Positions 39,939 through 49,361 of a DNA stretch of 64,000 nucleotides are shown here, piece by piece (position 1 is the stretch's first letter; the number at the start of each line of letters is the position of its first letter). Where the stretch lies: assembly GCF_016463975.1 (NCBI RefSeq), contig NZ_JAEMNX010000019.1, forward strand, positions 1 through 64,000, in the 5' to 3' direction. The position numbers and the translations under genes are program-made. This stretch comes from Marinomonas transparens (lineage in GTDB: Bacteria > Pseudomonadota > Gammaproteobacteria > Pseudomonadales > Marinomonadaceae). Below the pieces are notes generated by a model. It saw only the letters and a list, made by a program, of their open reading frames with translations, did no database searches and had not been told where the DNA came from.

Positions 39939-40802
39939 CTACCAAAAACTCGCTTGCTCTTGGCTCTGGGGTAGCACCAATTGAGTTTGATAATTGGGCA
40001 GCAACACACTTACCTTCTCGTCTAATTGGGCCGCCAAAGTTGGTGCCGCAATATTATCCGATGAATGCACAAACACACTAGGCGTTAAACCTTCAACGAG
40101 CCATTGGGAGAGCTTCATAGCCCATTGATCGAGCCATATTTTGTTACGTGGCAAATCTGGATGCCCAATAAAGCGCACCACCGGATGCTGTGCCGTTGCT
40201 ACTGGGTGGCAAGGCACCCGTGGCTTTTTCTTTTGTGCATCCACTAAACTCTCGCAATAAGCCTCGGTTGAGAATACGGGACGAGAGTCCATCACTACGC
40301 GATTAACCGAACGCTCAGACAAGCCAGTCAAAAACCGCCCTTCGACATTAGTCTTATCAAAATACGCCAAATGCCGCACCTCTACAGACAAGGGAGTCGA
40401 TAAAACCCACATATCACAAAGAGCGAGCATCATATCCATAGTTCGCTCGTCACATGTAGCGGGAAATTGCAGCATGGTAGGCCCCAGCTTTAAGGAAAGG
40501 GGCTCAAGGGACGCCATAAAAATTTGCCAATCTTGAACCACCTCAAACCAAGATCGCTCAGCCAAACGGTGCGTCACTGCTTGCGGTGCTTTGAAGCTAA
40601 ACTGAAAATCATCACTAACCGCGTCATACCAACGCAATAACTGACCTTGATCGACCTTAGTATAAAAGGTACTGCCCACTTCCACCGTAGAAAAAAATTC
40701 AGAATAGCGGCCAATTCTTTCAGCCGCTGGCAAAGCAACAGGATACAGCCAATTCAACCAAGCTGGATGCTGCCACTGGGCCATTCCATAATGAATTTTC
40801 AT
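39939..40802 (-). CDS. DUF72 family protein (YecE-like)
   Basis: 287 residues. The start IHYGMAQWQHPAWLNWLYP and the segments FSTVEVGSTFYT, FSFKAPQAVTH and LGPTMLQFPA are typical of DUF72, a TIM-barrel-like family of unknown activity. Its ATG overlaps the greB stop by 4 bp, so translation is probably coupled. Confidence 0.88.
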   Translation of the reverse strand: MKIHYGMAQWQHPAWLNWLYPVALPAAERIGRYSEFFSTVEVGSTFYTKVDQGQLLRWYDAVSDDFQFSFKAPQAVTHRLAERSWFEVVQDWQIFMASLEPLSLKLGPTMLQFPATCDERTMDMMLALCDMWVLSTPLSVEVRHLAYFDKTNVEGRFLTGLSERSVNRVVMDSRPVFSTEAYCESLVDAQKKKPRVPCHPVATAQHPVVRFIGHPDLPRNKIWLDQWAMKLSQWLVEGLTPSVFVHSSDNIAAPTLAAQLDEKVSVLLPNYQTQLVLPQSQEQASFW

Positions 40803-41308
40803 AGGGGTACAGGGCGGTATTCAATGCTATCAATAAAGTAAATTTTCTCTCCTGCGGACAAACGGATCACCACCTCATCCCCTGCCTGCTTTTTCAATAG
40901 CGCCTTCGCTACTGGGGAATCAATACTGATGTAGGCAGGATCATGATCTAGCTCATCTGGCCCAACAATACGATGGGTACGCAGCTCACCCTCTTCATCC
41001 TCTAAGGTCACCCAGGCACCAAAAAAAATTTTCGTTTGGTCTGCAGGCAAACGATCAACCACAACACAAGCATCTAACCGCTTTTCAAGATAACGCACTC
41101 GACTATCGATTTCTCGCAACTGTTTTTTACCATAAATGTATTCGGCATTCTCTGAGCGATCACCTTGAGCGGCTGCCTCTCGTACTGTTTCGGTAACGGC
41201 TGGGCGCTTTTCTTTCCACAAATACTTCAGTTCGCTCAATAAGGTTTGAGCACCTTCTTGGGTAATATAAGCGGACTTTGGCGCAGCAGGGGGACGATAT
41301 CGACTCAT
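40799..41308 (-). CDS. greB: Transcription elongation factor GreB
   Basis: 169 residues. The N-terminal coiled coil has ITQEGAQTLLSELKYLWKE and AAAQGDRSENAEYIYGKK, with the acidic tip residues. The C-terminal FKBP-like domain has TLEDEEGE and SPVAKALLKKQAGDEV. It rescues backtracked RNA polymerase by stimulating transcript cleavage. The YIYGKK segment and length favour GreB over GreA. Confidence 0.95.
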   Translation of the reverse strand: MSRYRPPAAPKSAYITQEGAQTLLSELKYLWKEKRPAVTETVREAAAQGDRSENAEYIYGKKQLREIDSRVRYLEKRLDACVVVDRLPADQTKIFFGAWVTLEDEEGELRTHRIVGPDELDHDPAYISIDSPVAKALLKKQAGDEVVIRLSAGEKIYFIDSIEYRPVPL

Positions 41309-41329
41309 AAATTGAAGCCTAAAATTAGA

Positions 41330-41366
41330 AACAAAAATGCCGCTAAACTTTCGCTTAGCGGCATTA
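41330..41366 (-). terminator. Terminator of the mscS-type gene
   Basis: On the minus strand, an ATGCCGCTAA/TTAGCGGCAT stem with an 8-base loop is followed by TTTTT. It lies 17 bp after the channel gene. Confidence 0.85.
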
Positions 41367-41382
41367 ACATTATACGAAAAAA

Positions 41383-42213
41383 CTAAGACTCTTGTTTGTG
41401 CACATGCACATCCATTTGTGGATATGGAATACCCACACCCTTTTCATCAAATGCGTATTTCACCTGCTCTAGCAAATCTGCACGAACTGTCCAGTAATCG
41501 GCAGAATTCACCCAAGGACGTAAAATAAAATTCACCGAGCTATCTGCCAGTTCGGAAACGGCAATAACACACTCAGGCGCCTTCAAAATACGCTCATCTG
41601 CAGCAACAAGGTCTTCCATAATCTGCTTGGCCAAACGAATATCAGCATCATAGCTGATGCCAACAACGAGATCCAAACGACGTGTCGCCTCACGGGAGAA
41701 GTTGACAATTGAACTGCCCATAATAGACGAGTTAGGAATGATAATGACTCGATTATCTGGCGTCTTCAAATAGGTATGAAACAATTCAATTCGATCTACT
41801 GTTCCCATTTGGCCTGCGGCGTCAATAAACTCGCCTGAACGGAATGGGCGCAACAGAATAATAAGTACACCAGATGCAAAATTCGATAACGAACCTTGTA
41901 GTGCCAAACCGACAGCCAAACCTGCCGCACCCAAAATAGCAATAAAGGAAGTGGTTTGAACCCCAACCTGACCCAATGCCATCAAGATCACGCCTGCAAA
42001 CATCAAGGCGTACAAAATACTTGAGGTAAAGCCCGCAACTGCTTTATCCACAGAAGCTTTTAGCATCCGCTTCTCACACCATTGAGAAACCTTAGAAGCA
42101 ATAAACTTACCGACAAAGAAAACAACAAGACCAACCGCTAGGTTAATGACAATATCTGTCAACAGAGGCATCCACTCCGCTCCCTGGTCCAATAACGTAT
42201 CTATCTCACCCAT
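41383..42213 (-). CDS. Small-conductance mechanosensitive channel (MscS family)
   Basis: About 276 residues from the ATG at 42213; the frame reaches 42282, overlapping the upstream gene, so the shorter start is preferred. Three transmembrane helices are followed by the beta domain: LGAAGLAVGLALQGSLSNFASGVLIILLRPF is the pore helix, then GTVDRIELFHTYLKT and IIIPNSSIMGSSIVNFS. It opens under membrane tension and releases solutes on osmotic downshift. Confidence 0.93.
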   Translation of the reverse strand: MGEIDTLLDQGAEWMPLLTDIVINLAVGLVVFFVGKFIASKVSQWCEKRMLKASVDKAVAGFTSSILYALMFAGVILMALGQVGVQTTSFIAILGAAGLAVGLALQGSLSNFASGVLIILLRPFRSGEFIDAAGQMGTVDRIELFHTYLKTPDNRVIIIPNSSIMGSSIVNFSREATRRLDLVVGISYDADIRLAKQIMEDLVAADERILKAPECVIAVSELADSSVNFILRPWVNSADYWTVRADLLEQVKYAFDEKGVGIPYPQMDVHVHKQES

Positions 42214-42247
42214 AACCACTCTGCCCTTTTCGATTTCATTTAAAAAG

Positions 42248-42619
42248 TCAAACCGTATAGTTTGACTTGTGTTGCCATTCATCCAATAACATTTCTAACT
42301 GACGAATCCCTTGCTTATTAAAGGAAATACACTGCTGCCCATTAATCAAACAGGTCCCTTTTACGCAGGATTCATCAATCAAAAGGCACTTTTCACGTAA
42401 CGTTTCTAGCGCCTCGTTATCCCGAATGCTCATGCCGACAAATATATGCCATTCTCGCTCTGGCAGCACCCCCTGAATGGCCTTTGATAACAAAACAACA
42501 CACTGCCTTTGGGTCAACCTATAATAGGGTACTTTAGTTTGATGACGAACATAAAACAGCGTCAACCCCAACAAGAGCAGAAAAAAAACGCCAGCGGATA
42601 TCAGTATTTGCAACAACAT
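42248..42619 (-). CDS. Small membrane-anchored protein of unknown function
   Basis: 123 residues. One transmembrane segment (about 4-24) is followed by a small soluble domain with four Cys residues, in CLLIDESCVKGTC and QQC. I do not recognise the family. Its start overlaps the stop of the preceding DUF2489 gene by one base, so the two are translationally coupled. Confidence 0.75.
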   Translation of the reverse strand: MLLQILISAGVFFLLLLGLTLFYVRHQTKVPYYRLTQRQCVVLLSKAIQGVLPEREWHIFVGMSIRDNEALETLREKCLLIDESCVKGTCLINGQQCISFNKQGIRQLEMLLDEWQHKSNYTV

Positions 42620-43077
42620 TATGACAAAGGGTAAGCCAACAACGCTACTTTCGCTCTATGCAGATGCCCCTTATATTCTGCCTCGTAAGCATCCATTTCA
42701 TTACAAAATTTTACCTTAGCCATCTTCGGCAAACTCCCCCACTGCTCATGGGTTGGGATATGCTGAGTTTTTTCTTCAATAATATAGAAAGCAACAATAT
42801 CCTCATGGGCTGACAAATCAATGCTCAGTTGATCCAATAAATTTTTAATTCGAATACTCGCTTCAATCCAGTTCAATTCATCGGTCCCCGCCACCTTTAG
42901 CAAAACCTTAATACTATCGATGCGTTTTTGGCGCTCCTCACGTAAACGCTCTTCTCCTTCACGAATTTTGTTTTCTCGAACGCGACTTAATTTCAGCTGA
43001 TGAAATATAAAACCTATCGAAATAACCATCACACCAAGAGCAAGAAACAAGGCAATGAGAAACGTAGTAACAGACAT
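42619..43077 (-). CDS. DUF2489 family membrane-anchored protein
   Basis: 152 residues. One transmembrane helix (about 5-27), a highly charged helix (about 33-55, RENKIREGEERLREERQKR) and a helical C-terminal domain ending in AYEAEYKGHLHRAKVALLAY. The layout fits DUF2489, a gammaproteobacterial family without a known function. It is followed without a gap by the 123-residue gene. Confidence 0.78.
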   Translation of the reverse strand: MSVTTFLIALFLALGVMVISIGFIFHQLKLSRVRENKIREGEERLREERQKRIDSIKVLLKVAGTDELNWIEASIRIKNLLDQLSIDLSAHEDIVAFYIIEEKTQHIPTHEQWGSLPKMAKVKFCNEMDAYEAEYKGHLHRAKVALLAYPLS

Positions 43078-43103
43078 AATCTACTCAATAAAAAAACATA
43101 CAG

Positions 43104-43931
43104 TTAGTTAGAATAAGAAAACTCATTCACCTTCAAAATTTCAATAAAGCAATCATACAAATCTGGTGTAGAGACCAACAAGGCATTCCCATTTATAGGC
43201 TTAGGCCAAGCATTTTTTTGCTCTTCATAATAACCCACCTTAGCCCCTGCCTCCTCTGCAATCAGAACACCAGCCGCCATATCCCAAGGTTTAACCGTCT
43301 CAAAATACGCATCCAACCGCCCCGCAGCGACCCAACAAAGATCTAAAGCCGCCGAGCCATTACGACGAATATCTTGGCATTGATGCAAAACACGAGAAAC
43401 GCGTTCCACCAGAGGCACCAAGGCGTTTTTTTGATAAGGGAACCCAGTTGCCACTAAAGCACTTCTTAAATCAGTCCCACCTGAGACCCGCAAGGCTTTG
43501 TCGTTACAAAAAGCACCGCCACCTCTCAAGGCCCAAAAACATTCATTAAGAAAAGGGGCATTAACCACACCAAGAATTCGCTCTTCGCCAATAAAGAGTC
43601 CAATCGATACCGCCACATGAGCATGTCCATGGGCGAAATTCACCGTGCCATCAATTGGGTCAATAACCCACACTGGTTTATCACTCGGTCGCGCCTCAAG
43701 ATTCAGGCTCGGCGAAGACTCTTCCGACAGAATCAAATGAGAAGGGTATTTTTCAGCAATACTTGCGCACAAATATTTATCTACAGCAATATCGGTTGAG
43801 GTGACTAACTCATGATCCGACTTATAGTCACGAACAAAGCTAGACTCTTCTCTGGCCTGCTGAATAATACGGCCAGCCTCAAATGCCATGTCCTTGGCAA
43901 ACGCCAACCACTCAGAATATTTTTTAGGCAT
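43104..43931 (-). CDS. Inositol monophosphatase family protein
   Basis: 275 residues. Metal-binding motifs are LVTSTDIAVDKYL, the Glu pair of LILSEES, WVIDPIDGTVNFAHG, and the C-terminal WDMAAGVLIAEEAGAKVG. The family includes SuhB and CysQ-like phosphatases; the exact substrate is uncertain. It appears to be transcribed singly. Confidence 0.92.
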   Translation of the reverse strand: MPKKYSEWLAFAKDMAFEAGRIIQQAREESSFVRDYKSDHELVTSTDIAVDKYLCASIAEKYPSHLILSEESSPSLNLEARPSDKPVWVIDPIDGTVNFAHGHAHVAVSIGLFIGEERILGVVNAPFLNECFWALRGGGAFCNDKALRVSGGTDLRSALVATGFPYQKNALVPLVERVSRVLHQCQDIRRNGSAALDLCWVAAGRLDAYFETVKPWDMAAGVLIAEEAGAKVGYYEEQKNAWPKPINGNALLVSTPDLYDCFIEILKVNEFSYSN

Positions 43932-43958
43932 TCCAGCACCTCACACAAGCATTATAGA

Positions 43959-44627
43959 TTAAGCAAACCTAGCGTTTAGCCAGTTCGAAATATCGACAAC
44001 CTGATCTGGGCAAACAGAATGAGGCATATCATAGGATTGGTATTCCACTTGAAAGCCCTGAGCTAATAGTGCCTCTCTTGCTTGGGTCGCCAAACTTGGA
44101 ACAACAACAGGATCTTGAGAGCCATGATGAATTAAAATAGGCGCCTTGCCATTCACACAATCTGCAGCACTAGGCAACGTATGCTTGTTAACCAAGTAGG
44201 TAGATAAAGCTAACACACCAGCTAGCGCATACTTTGTTCTCAACGCAAGTTGGTATGCAATCACGCCACCTTGAGAAAAGCCAGCCAATACAATACGCTC
44301 AGGAGCAATGCCTTGATTTATTTGATCAACAATCAAGGCCTCAACCTGCTCACATGACTCATCAATATTCACCATATCGACCTTACGATCTATGCTCATT
44401 TCATAAATATCGTACCAAGCGCGCATTTCCATTCCACCATTAATCGTGACCGGTCGAACTGGTGCATGGGGAAACACAAAACGTACTTGCAATTCAGGCT
44501 TCAAAGTTAACGCCGGAACCAAAGACTCAAAGTCATGACCATCAGAGCCAAGGCCGTGCAGCCAAATAACCGCAGCATCTGGCTGCTCACTCGTTTCAAC
44601 TAATACAGAAGGTAACAAATTGGTCAT
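43959..44627 (-). CDS. Carboxylesterase/phospholipase family serine hydrolase
   Basis: 222 residues, an alpha/beta hydrolase. The N-terminal AAVIWLHGLGSDGHDFE, nucleophile elbow LAGFSQGGVIAY, ILIHHGSQDPVV with the Asp, and MPHSV with the His give the complete triad. It is the YpfH/carboxylesterase-2 type, acting on short acyl esters. The physiological substrate is unknown. Confidence 0.9.
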   Translation of the reverse strand: MTNLLPSVLVETSEQPDAAVIWLHGLGSDGHDFESLVPALTLKPELQVRFVFPHAPVRPVTINGGMEMRAWYDIYEMSIDRKVDMVNIDESCEQVEALIVDQINQGIAPERIVLAGFSQGGVIAYQLALRTKYALAGVLALSTYLVNKHTLPSAADCVNGKAPILIHHGSQDPVVVPSLATQAREALLAQGFQVEYQSYDMPHSVCPDQVVDISNWLNARFA

Positions 44628-44637
44628 TCCTCATACT

Positions 44638-44674
44638 CCAAAAAAATAGGCTATAGCAAATCGCCATAGCCTAT
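44638..44674 (-). terminator. Terminator of the glycerate-kinase-like gene
   Basis: On the minus strand, TAGGCTAT and ATAGCCTA form an 8-bp stem around an 11-base loop, followed by six or seven T. It stands between this gene and the esterase. Confidence 0.85.
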
Positions 44675-44717
44675 CATACTGACACTAATTTGTTGCTTCC
44701 CCCCAAGAAATCTACCG

Positions 44718-45698
44718 CTAATGCTCAACAGGGAAGCGAACTTCTGTAACCTCTTGGTCCTCATTAAGTGTAAACAATACATCGGCCTTTTCTGGCATCA
44801 CATTCAGCATATGCTTAGTCAGCCTTTCATAATGCTCCATAAAGCCTTTCAACTCTTCCGGCGACATCACCTTCAGATCAATGGTATCCAACAGAACACC
44901 ATGAATGTCGTTAAGGTGCGCCTCTAATAAACGCTCTTGTTTATTACGCCACTGATACACAACCTCATAGTTCGGCGCCTGCATCCACGCCATAATATCA
45001 ATATGTGAAAACAGCTGTTTATATTCATTCACAAGCAATTCATTGACCTTATTTCGCCAAATGCCGTCTTTATCTCTTACTTCCTCAAGTTGATTAATAG
45101 GAATATCTAAACCGTCGCCCATCGACGGCGCTCCAACACACCAACCTTCGAATAACAAAACATCGATAGGCCCCGCAACCTCCTGCCATAAATGCACAGG
45201 CTTTCGTTCATCAAGCGATTTATCAAAACAAGGCAATCTCATTACCTCGCCGTCTTTCAGGTTTTTCAATCGATCAAAAAGGTTTAAAGCGAGATCTATA
45301 TCATGGGTTCCTGGTGCCCCTCGAGTCGCAAAAATGGGCGACGTCTTATCGGCAAACTGAAAACGATCCCCTCTCGTACTGTATAAATCATCCAAACTAA
45401 CAACCACACAATTTAAATCAAAGCCCTTTACTAAAATCCGACTGACAACTGTACTAAAGGTCGTTTTACCGCACCCTTGAGCACCGCCAAGGCCAACAAT
45501 CAAAGGCCCACGACCAGACTTTGATTTATTACTCAGCCAGCTAGCGAAAGGCAAATATAAATGCCCTAGCTGGTCAATCAATGATGAGTTGGCATACAGT
45601 TTTTTTAAGGTTTGCTCTACCTCAAAGCGCAATCGATCAGCCAAGGGACCAGGCATACCTGGACCCCACTTAGCTAAGTCTCCACGTTGTTTTAACAT
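44718..45698 (-). CDS. P-loop kinase of the D-glycerate 3-kinase (GLYK) type
   Basis: 326 residues. Walker A is VGLGGAQGCGKTTFS, then VVSLDDLYSTR, RGAPGTHDIDLALN and LLFEGWCVGAP. This pattern matches the plant and cyanobacterial glycerate 3-kinase group, related to uridine and pantothenate kinases. It would phosphorylate D-glycerate, but no glycerate genes adjoin it, so the substrate is inferred. Confidence 0.82.
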   Translation of the reverse strand: MLKQRGDLAKWGPGMPGPLADRLRFEVEQTLKKLYANSSLIDQLGHLYLPFASWLSNKSKSGRGPLIVGLGGAQGCGKTTFSTVVSRILVKGFDLNCVVVSLDDLYSTRGDRFQFADKTSPIFATRGAPGTHDIDLALNLFDRLKNLKDGEVMRLPCFDKSLDERKPVHLWQEVAGPIDVLLFEGWCVGAPSMGDGLDIPINQLEEVRDKDGIWRNKVNELLVNEYKQLFSHIDIMAWMQAPNYEVVYQWRNKQERLLEAHLNDIHGVLLDTIDLKVMSPEELKGFMEHYERLTKHMLNVMPEKADVLFTLNEDQEVTEVRFPVEH

Positions 45699-45764
45699 AA
45701 CACACCCTCCGCGTTTGCTTTCTTAAACTATAGCAGGCAGCATAGAAACTGGTTATTTTTTAAA

Positions 45765-46826
45765 CTATTCAAACAAAAAAGAAAGCTGCAATGGTGCTGG
45801 TGGTGACAAACGATAGCCGACACCAATCAATCTCACTGGGCGCTGATACCTATCATAAGCCTGTTTTAGCAAGTTCATAAAAATCTCATGAGATAATTTA
45901 TTCTTAATAGGTTGCTCTATCGTCGTTTGTTTAAAATCATCAAACTTCATTTTGAGATAATACTTACTCAGCTGCGCCTCAAAATTCCGCCCTTTCATAC
46001 GTTTCTCCAAATCTGCCAGCAGCATAGGTAAAGCAACGCAACATTCATTCAATCCTGCTAAATCTTTTGCAAAAGTATGCTCCACTGAAATACTCTTTCG
46101 CTCTCGGGAAACACTCACAGGTCGGTCATCAATTCCTAAAGCGTACTGAGAAAGCTTAAACGCCATACTACCCACTTTTTTTTGCAGTACAGAAAAGTCT
46201 ATTTTTTGCAGGTCTGCACAGGTAAAAACATTTATTTCGGCTAACTTTTCCTGAGCCACCTTACCCACACCGGAAATACACTTCACTGGCACTTTTGAAA
46301 TAAACTCAAACTGTTCATCTGGCGCTATAACCGTTAATCCGTCCGGTTTATCCCAATCGCTTGCCACCTTAGCAATAAACTTGTTCGTCGCCACACCAGC
46401 AGACACGGTAATACCTACCGCTTCCAAGACCTTAGATCGAATCTCCTGAGCGATCAGAGTCGCACTACCTTGATGCGCCGACGAATCCGTCACATCCAAA
46501 TACGCCTCATCCAATGAAAGAGGTTCAATCATATCAGTGTATTCTTTAAAGATTTGATGCATCTGTTGGGAAGCAAGGCGATACTTTTCCATGTTTCCAT
46601 TTAGAATACGCAAAGAAGGACAAAGTCTTTTGGCAACAGAGGTTGGCATTGCAGAACGCACCCCAAAGGTACGAGCAACATAATTCGCAGTCGATAAAAC
46701 CCCTCGTGCATTAGAAGGACCACCTATGGCAATAGGAATATCTTTCAAACTAGGGTCATCACGCATTTCTATCGCGGCATAAAAGCAATCCGCATCAATA
46801 TGAATAATTTTACGCGGCAAAGACAT
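45765..46826 (-). CDS. dinB: DNA polymerase IV
   Basis: 353 residues, the usual length. Catalytic acids are in HIDADCFYAAIEMRD and SLDEAYLDVT; the VSAGVATNKFIAKVASDWDKPDG fingers/palm region and the little-finger domain (about 240-350) are present. It is a Y-family translesion polymerase. I did not find a clear LexA box directly upstream. A C-terminal FLFE sequence is compatible with a sliding-clamp-binding tail. Confidence 0.96.
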   Translation of the reverse strand: MSLPRKIIHIDADCFYAAIEMRDDPSLKDIPIAIGGPSNARGVLSTANYVARTFGVRSAMPTSVAKRLCPSLRILNGNMEKYRLASQQMHQIFKEYTDMIEPLSLDEAYLDVTDSSAHQGSATLIAQEIRSKVLEAVGITVSAGVATNKFIAKVASDWDKPDGLTVIAPDEQFEFISKVPVKCISGVGKVAQEKLAEINVFTCADLQKIDFSVLQKKVGSMAFKLSQYALGIDDRPVSVSRERKSISVEHTFAKDLAGLNECCVALPMLLADLEKRMKGRNFEAQLSKYYLKMKFDDFKQTTIEQPIKNKLSHEIFMNLLKQAYDRYQRPVRLIGVGYRLSPPAPLQLSFLFE

Positions 46827-47250
46827 AAGATTTTGACTTCATAGCTGTATAAAAACACAGTATATATCTTTTTTAAAACACCTCCACCCTTCATAAAAAA
46901 AACAGACATGCATGCCTTCCATTTTTCTACCTAACATGGCAAATAATCAAATAAATCAGAAGAATACGAGTTAAAATCTAGATTTCCACTCAAATGCACA
47001 GAAAAAAACAGTTTTTAGCGCATCAAACATGGACGCTAGTAAGCAAAATAGTTTACATTTTCTCTATTAGAAATAAGCACCTAATATTAAAGGTGCTTTT
47101 ATTAAAGGCTATTTAAATTAAAACGCCTTAATCAAGACAAACAACCAACTCTTGTCGCAGTAACGCAAAGTACGAATAAAATCAAAATCATCAGATTTTT
47201 TCGTGCACAGGGGATTAAAAGGTAAGGATATACTCTCAAAGGGTGCAACT
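46827..47250. other. Intergenic region between dinB and flgP
   Basis: These 424 AT-rich bases separate divergent genes and must hold both promoters. The only clear structure is a terminator-like hairpin at 47075-47103. No sigma-54 or FliA site upstream of flgP was convincing, and no small frame with a good ribosome-binding site was found. Confidence 0.5.
47075..47103 (+). terminator. Orphan terminator-like hairpin upstream of flgP
   Basis: An AAGCACCT/AGGTGCTT stem with an 8-base loop is followed by TTTTATT on the plus strand. No plus-strand gene lies upstream within this gap, so it may end an unannotated short RNA or act as a leader attenuator. Confidence 0.5.
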
Positions 47251-47883
47251 ATGACATCAATCATGCGAATTCTTTCAATAGCCATAGGCGCAATAATTCT
47301 TACTGGTTGCCAGAACCTAATGCAACAACCTATTGACGACCCACTTTGTACAACCGTTGCCCCTTGTAAAGGAGACAACACCATAGGTGGATCAACATCA
47401 CCTTACACACAGGCTGGTGCTTTAAATGCCAACAATACGATCGCAGTAATCAAACAAGAACCCATCATCATCAATGCCACTGGCTACGCCGCTATGGTTA
47501 CCAGTAAGCGTTACTCAAAATCTCAAGCACGCATTATGACACTACGCAGCTCAATGCTTGATGCCTATCGTAACTTATCAGAACGAGTTTACGGTCTAAA
47601 AATTGATGGCTCCAGCTCGTTAAGCAATATGGTTCTGCAAAATGATGAATTAAGAACCTATGTGGATGCCTACCTAGTCGGGGCAAAAGTCGTATCACAA
47701 CGAGAACATGAAGACGGCACCTTTGAAACCGTGGTTGAAATGGCACTACAGGAAAATTTCCGCCAATGCATAAACTCACCTCACAGCATACAATCTGATC
47801 CGAACTGTAAAATCCAACCCGGGTATCGTGCTATTAATGTACAAAACGAAAGCCCAACAACTAACTTTTATAACATTGAATGA
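47251..47883 (+). CDS. flgP: Flagellar outer-membrane lipoprotein FlgP (LPP20 family)
   Basis: About 210 residues from the ATG at 47251, which has AAAGGG upstream; the frame extends to 47203 without a better start. The lipobox is IILTGC, so the mature protein starts at Cys. The LPP20/FlgP domain has SKSQARIMTLRSSMLDAYRNLSERVYG and VDAYLVGAKVV. FlgP builds the outer-membrane basal disk in Vibrio and relatives. Its stop overlaps the flgT start (ATGA). Confidence 0.85.
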   Translation: MTSIMRILSIAIGAIILTGCQNLMQQPIDDPLCTTVAPCKGDNTIGGSTSPYTQAGALNANNTIAVIKQEPIIINATGYAAMVTSKRYSKSQARIMTLRSSMLDAYRNLSERVYGLKIDGSSSLSNMVLQNDELRTYVDAYLVGAKVVSQREHEDGTFETVVEMALQENFRQCINSPHSIQSDPNCKIQPGYRAINVQNESPTTNFYNIE

Positions 47884-49079
47884 TGCCACCTCTGTTCAAA
47901 CAGCTACTGCTGATCACTTGCTTATTCGCCATGCCGCTAATCGCTTTAGCAAAAAGCGTTGACGCGGTAGGCGAAGCAGTAATCTACGATGATGACCTTG
48001 TTGATGCCCGCTACCGGGCAACTCAGCAAGCCATCAAGCAAGCTGTGCTCGAGTCCAGTGCAAGAGTACGAGTAAAAGACGAGCTACGTAATGGCGACCT
48101 AGACTCTAGCCTCGAAATTCGCAGTGAAGCACGCGTTCAAAAAGCACATATCATATCCGAAGTCCGCAAAGGTGATTTTCTTACTGTCGTTGCCCGCATC
48201 GATGTCACCGCAGATTCTCAATGCAGTACAGGTGCAACAAGCTTCTATCGAAAAACCGTCGGCATTACTGGTTTCGAGCTACAAACCCCACAACAAGCAA
48301 GCCTTGGAGCACTCAGCAATATCTCCAGAGAGCTACCAAAAGACCTAGCCGCAGAAATCAATAAAAAGGGCTACCTAAAAGCATTAGCAGCAACAAATAT
48401 CGCCATTTACCCAGACATCATCAACGCCCCATCTTCTACCAACACCAACGGATCACTAACAAACGTCACCCAAATTGGCGAAAGGTTAGGAGTGCAATAC
48501 ATACTCAGTGGCATCATTAGAGACATAGGGGAAGTTTACTTAAGGTTCCCTAACGATAAAAAGACAAAAGAGGCCGCCGACCAAAAAACAGATAAAGAAA
48601 GAAACTTTGTGGTCGACATATATATCTATGATGGCTTTAGCGGTGCATTACTTTTTGAAAAACGCTACTCGGAAGTAGGCAACTGGGATATTTCTGATCA
48701 TGCCAGAGTCGGTTTCGGCAGCGCTAAGTTTTGGACTATTCACTATGGTAAAGTAGTCGATCAAGCTCTAAAAGAAAGCGCATTAGATACTAGTGAAAAA
48801 TTACGCTGCCAACCCTTTATCGCGAATATCTTTCGCATTGAAGGAAATCGAATTCATATATCTGCAGGTTCTTTGTCAGGCATCAAGCAAGGAGATAAAT
48901 TTAGCGTTTACCGACGCTATGAAGTCTTTGATAAGATGCAAGCAACACAAACTCAGCTTAACAATGCCAATATCAATGTTACAATAAAACAAGTACAGCC
49001 AAACTTTTCAATCGGAGAACTTGTTGTTGACGCTCAAATACTTAACGTTCAACAACAAGATGTTGTGATCGCTTGGTGA
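47880..49079 (+). CDS. flgT: Flagellar H-ring protein FlgT
   Basis: 399 residues. A signal peptide (about 1-24, ending ALA-KS) is followed by the FlgT N-terminal domain with AVGEAVIYDDDLVDARYRATQQAIKQAVLE, a middle domain with LGVQYILSGIIRDIG, and a small C-terminal beta domain. In Vibrio FlgT forms the H ring and is needed for stator attachment. It overlaps flgP by 4 bp. No other flagellar genes are in the window. Confidence 0.88.
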   Translation: MMPPLFKQLLLITCLFAMPLIALAKSVDAVGEAVIYDDDLVDARYRATQQAIKQAVLESSARVRVKDELRNGDLDSSLEIRSEARVQKAHIISEVRKGDFLTVVARIDVTADSQCSTGATSFYRKTVGITGFELQTPQQASLGALSNISRELPKDLAAEINKKGYLKALAATNIAIYPDIINAPSSTNTNGSLTNVTQIGERLGVQYILSGIIRDIGEVYLRFPNDKKTKEAADQKTDKERNFVVDIYIYDGFSGALLFEKRYSEVGNWDISDHARVGFGSAKFWTIHYGKVVDQALKESALDTSEKLRCQPFIANIFRIEGNRIHISAGSLSGIKQGDKFSVYRRYEVFDKMQATQTQLNNANINVTIKQVQPNFSIGELVVDAQILNVQQQDVVIAW

Positions 49080-49130
49080 TTTTTATAGCCGCGCCAATAA
49101 AGCGATATTTTTACCTTTAGGATTAATATA

Positions 49131-49361
49131 ATGAACAACGAATTACTACACCACCTAGAACAACGCATCAATGAAGCCGTAGAAGAAATAGGCTCTTTGC
49201 GTAAGAAGGTGGCCGAGCTTGAAATGCAAAACTATGAGCTCAGTGAAGAGAAAAATGAAATAAGCAATAGCCTTAACCAAACAAAAGAGCAGCAATCAAA
49301 CTGGGAATCCTCACTTTCTCAGATGCTGAACCGCCTTAATCAAATGGATGATAAGCCATGA
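49131..49361 (+). CDS. Small coiled-coil protein downstream of flgT
   Basis: 76 residues, almost entirely heptad-like: LEQRINEAVEEIGSLRKKVAELE and further Glu/Lys-rich helix. It resembles ZapB-like or TIGR02449-type short coiled coils in form, but I cannot assign it. It starts 51 bp after flgT, and its stop overlaps the next ATG (ATGA), so it belongs to the same transcript. Confidence 0.75.
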   Translation: MNNELLHHLEQRINEAVEEIGSLRKKVAELEMQNYELSEEKNEISNSLNQTKEQQSNWESSLSQMLNRLNQMDDKP

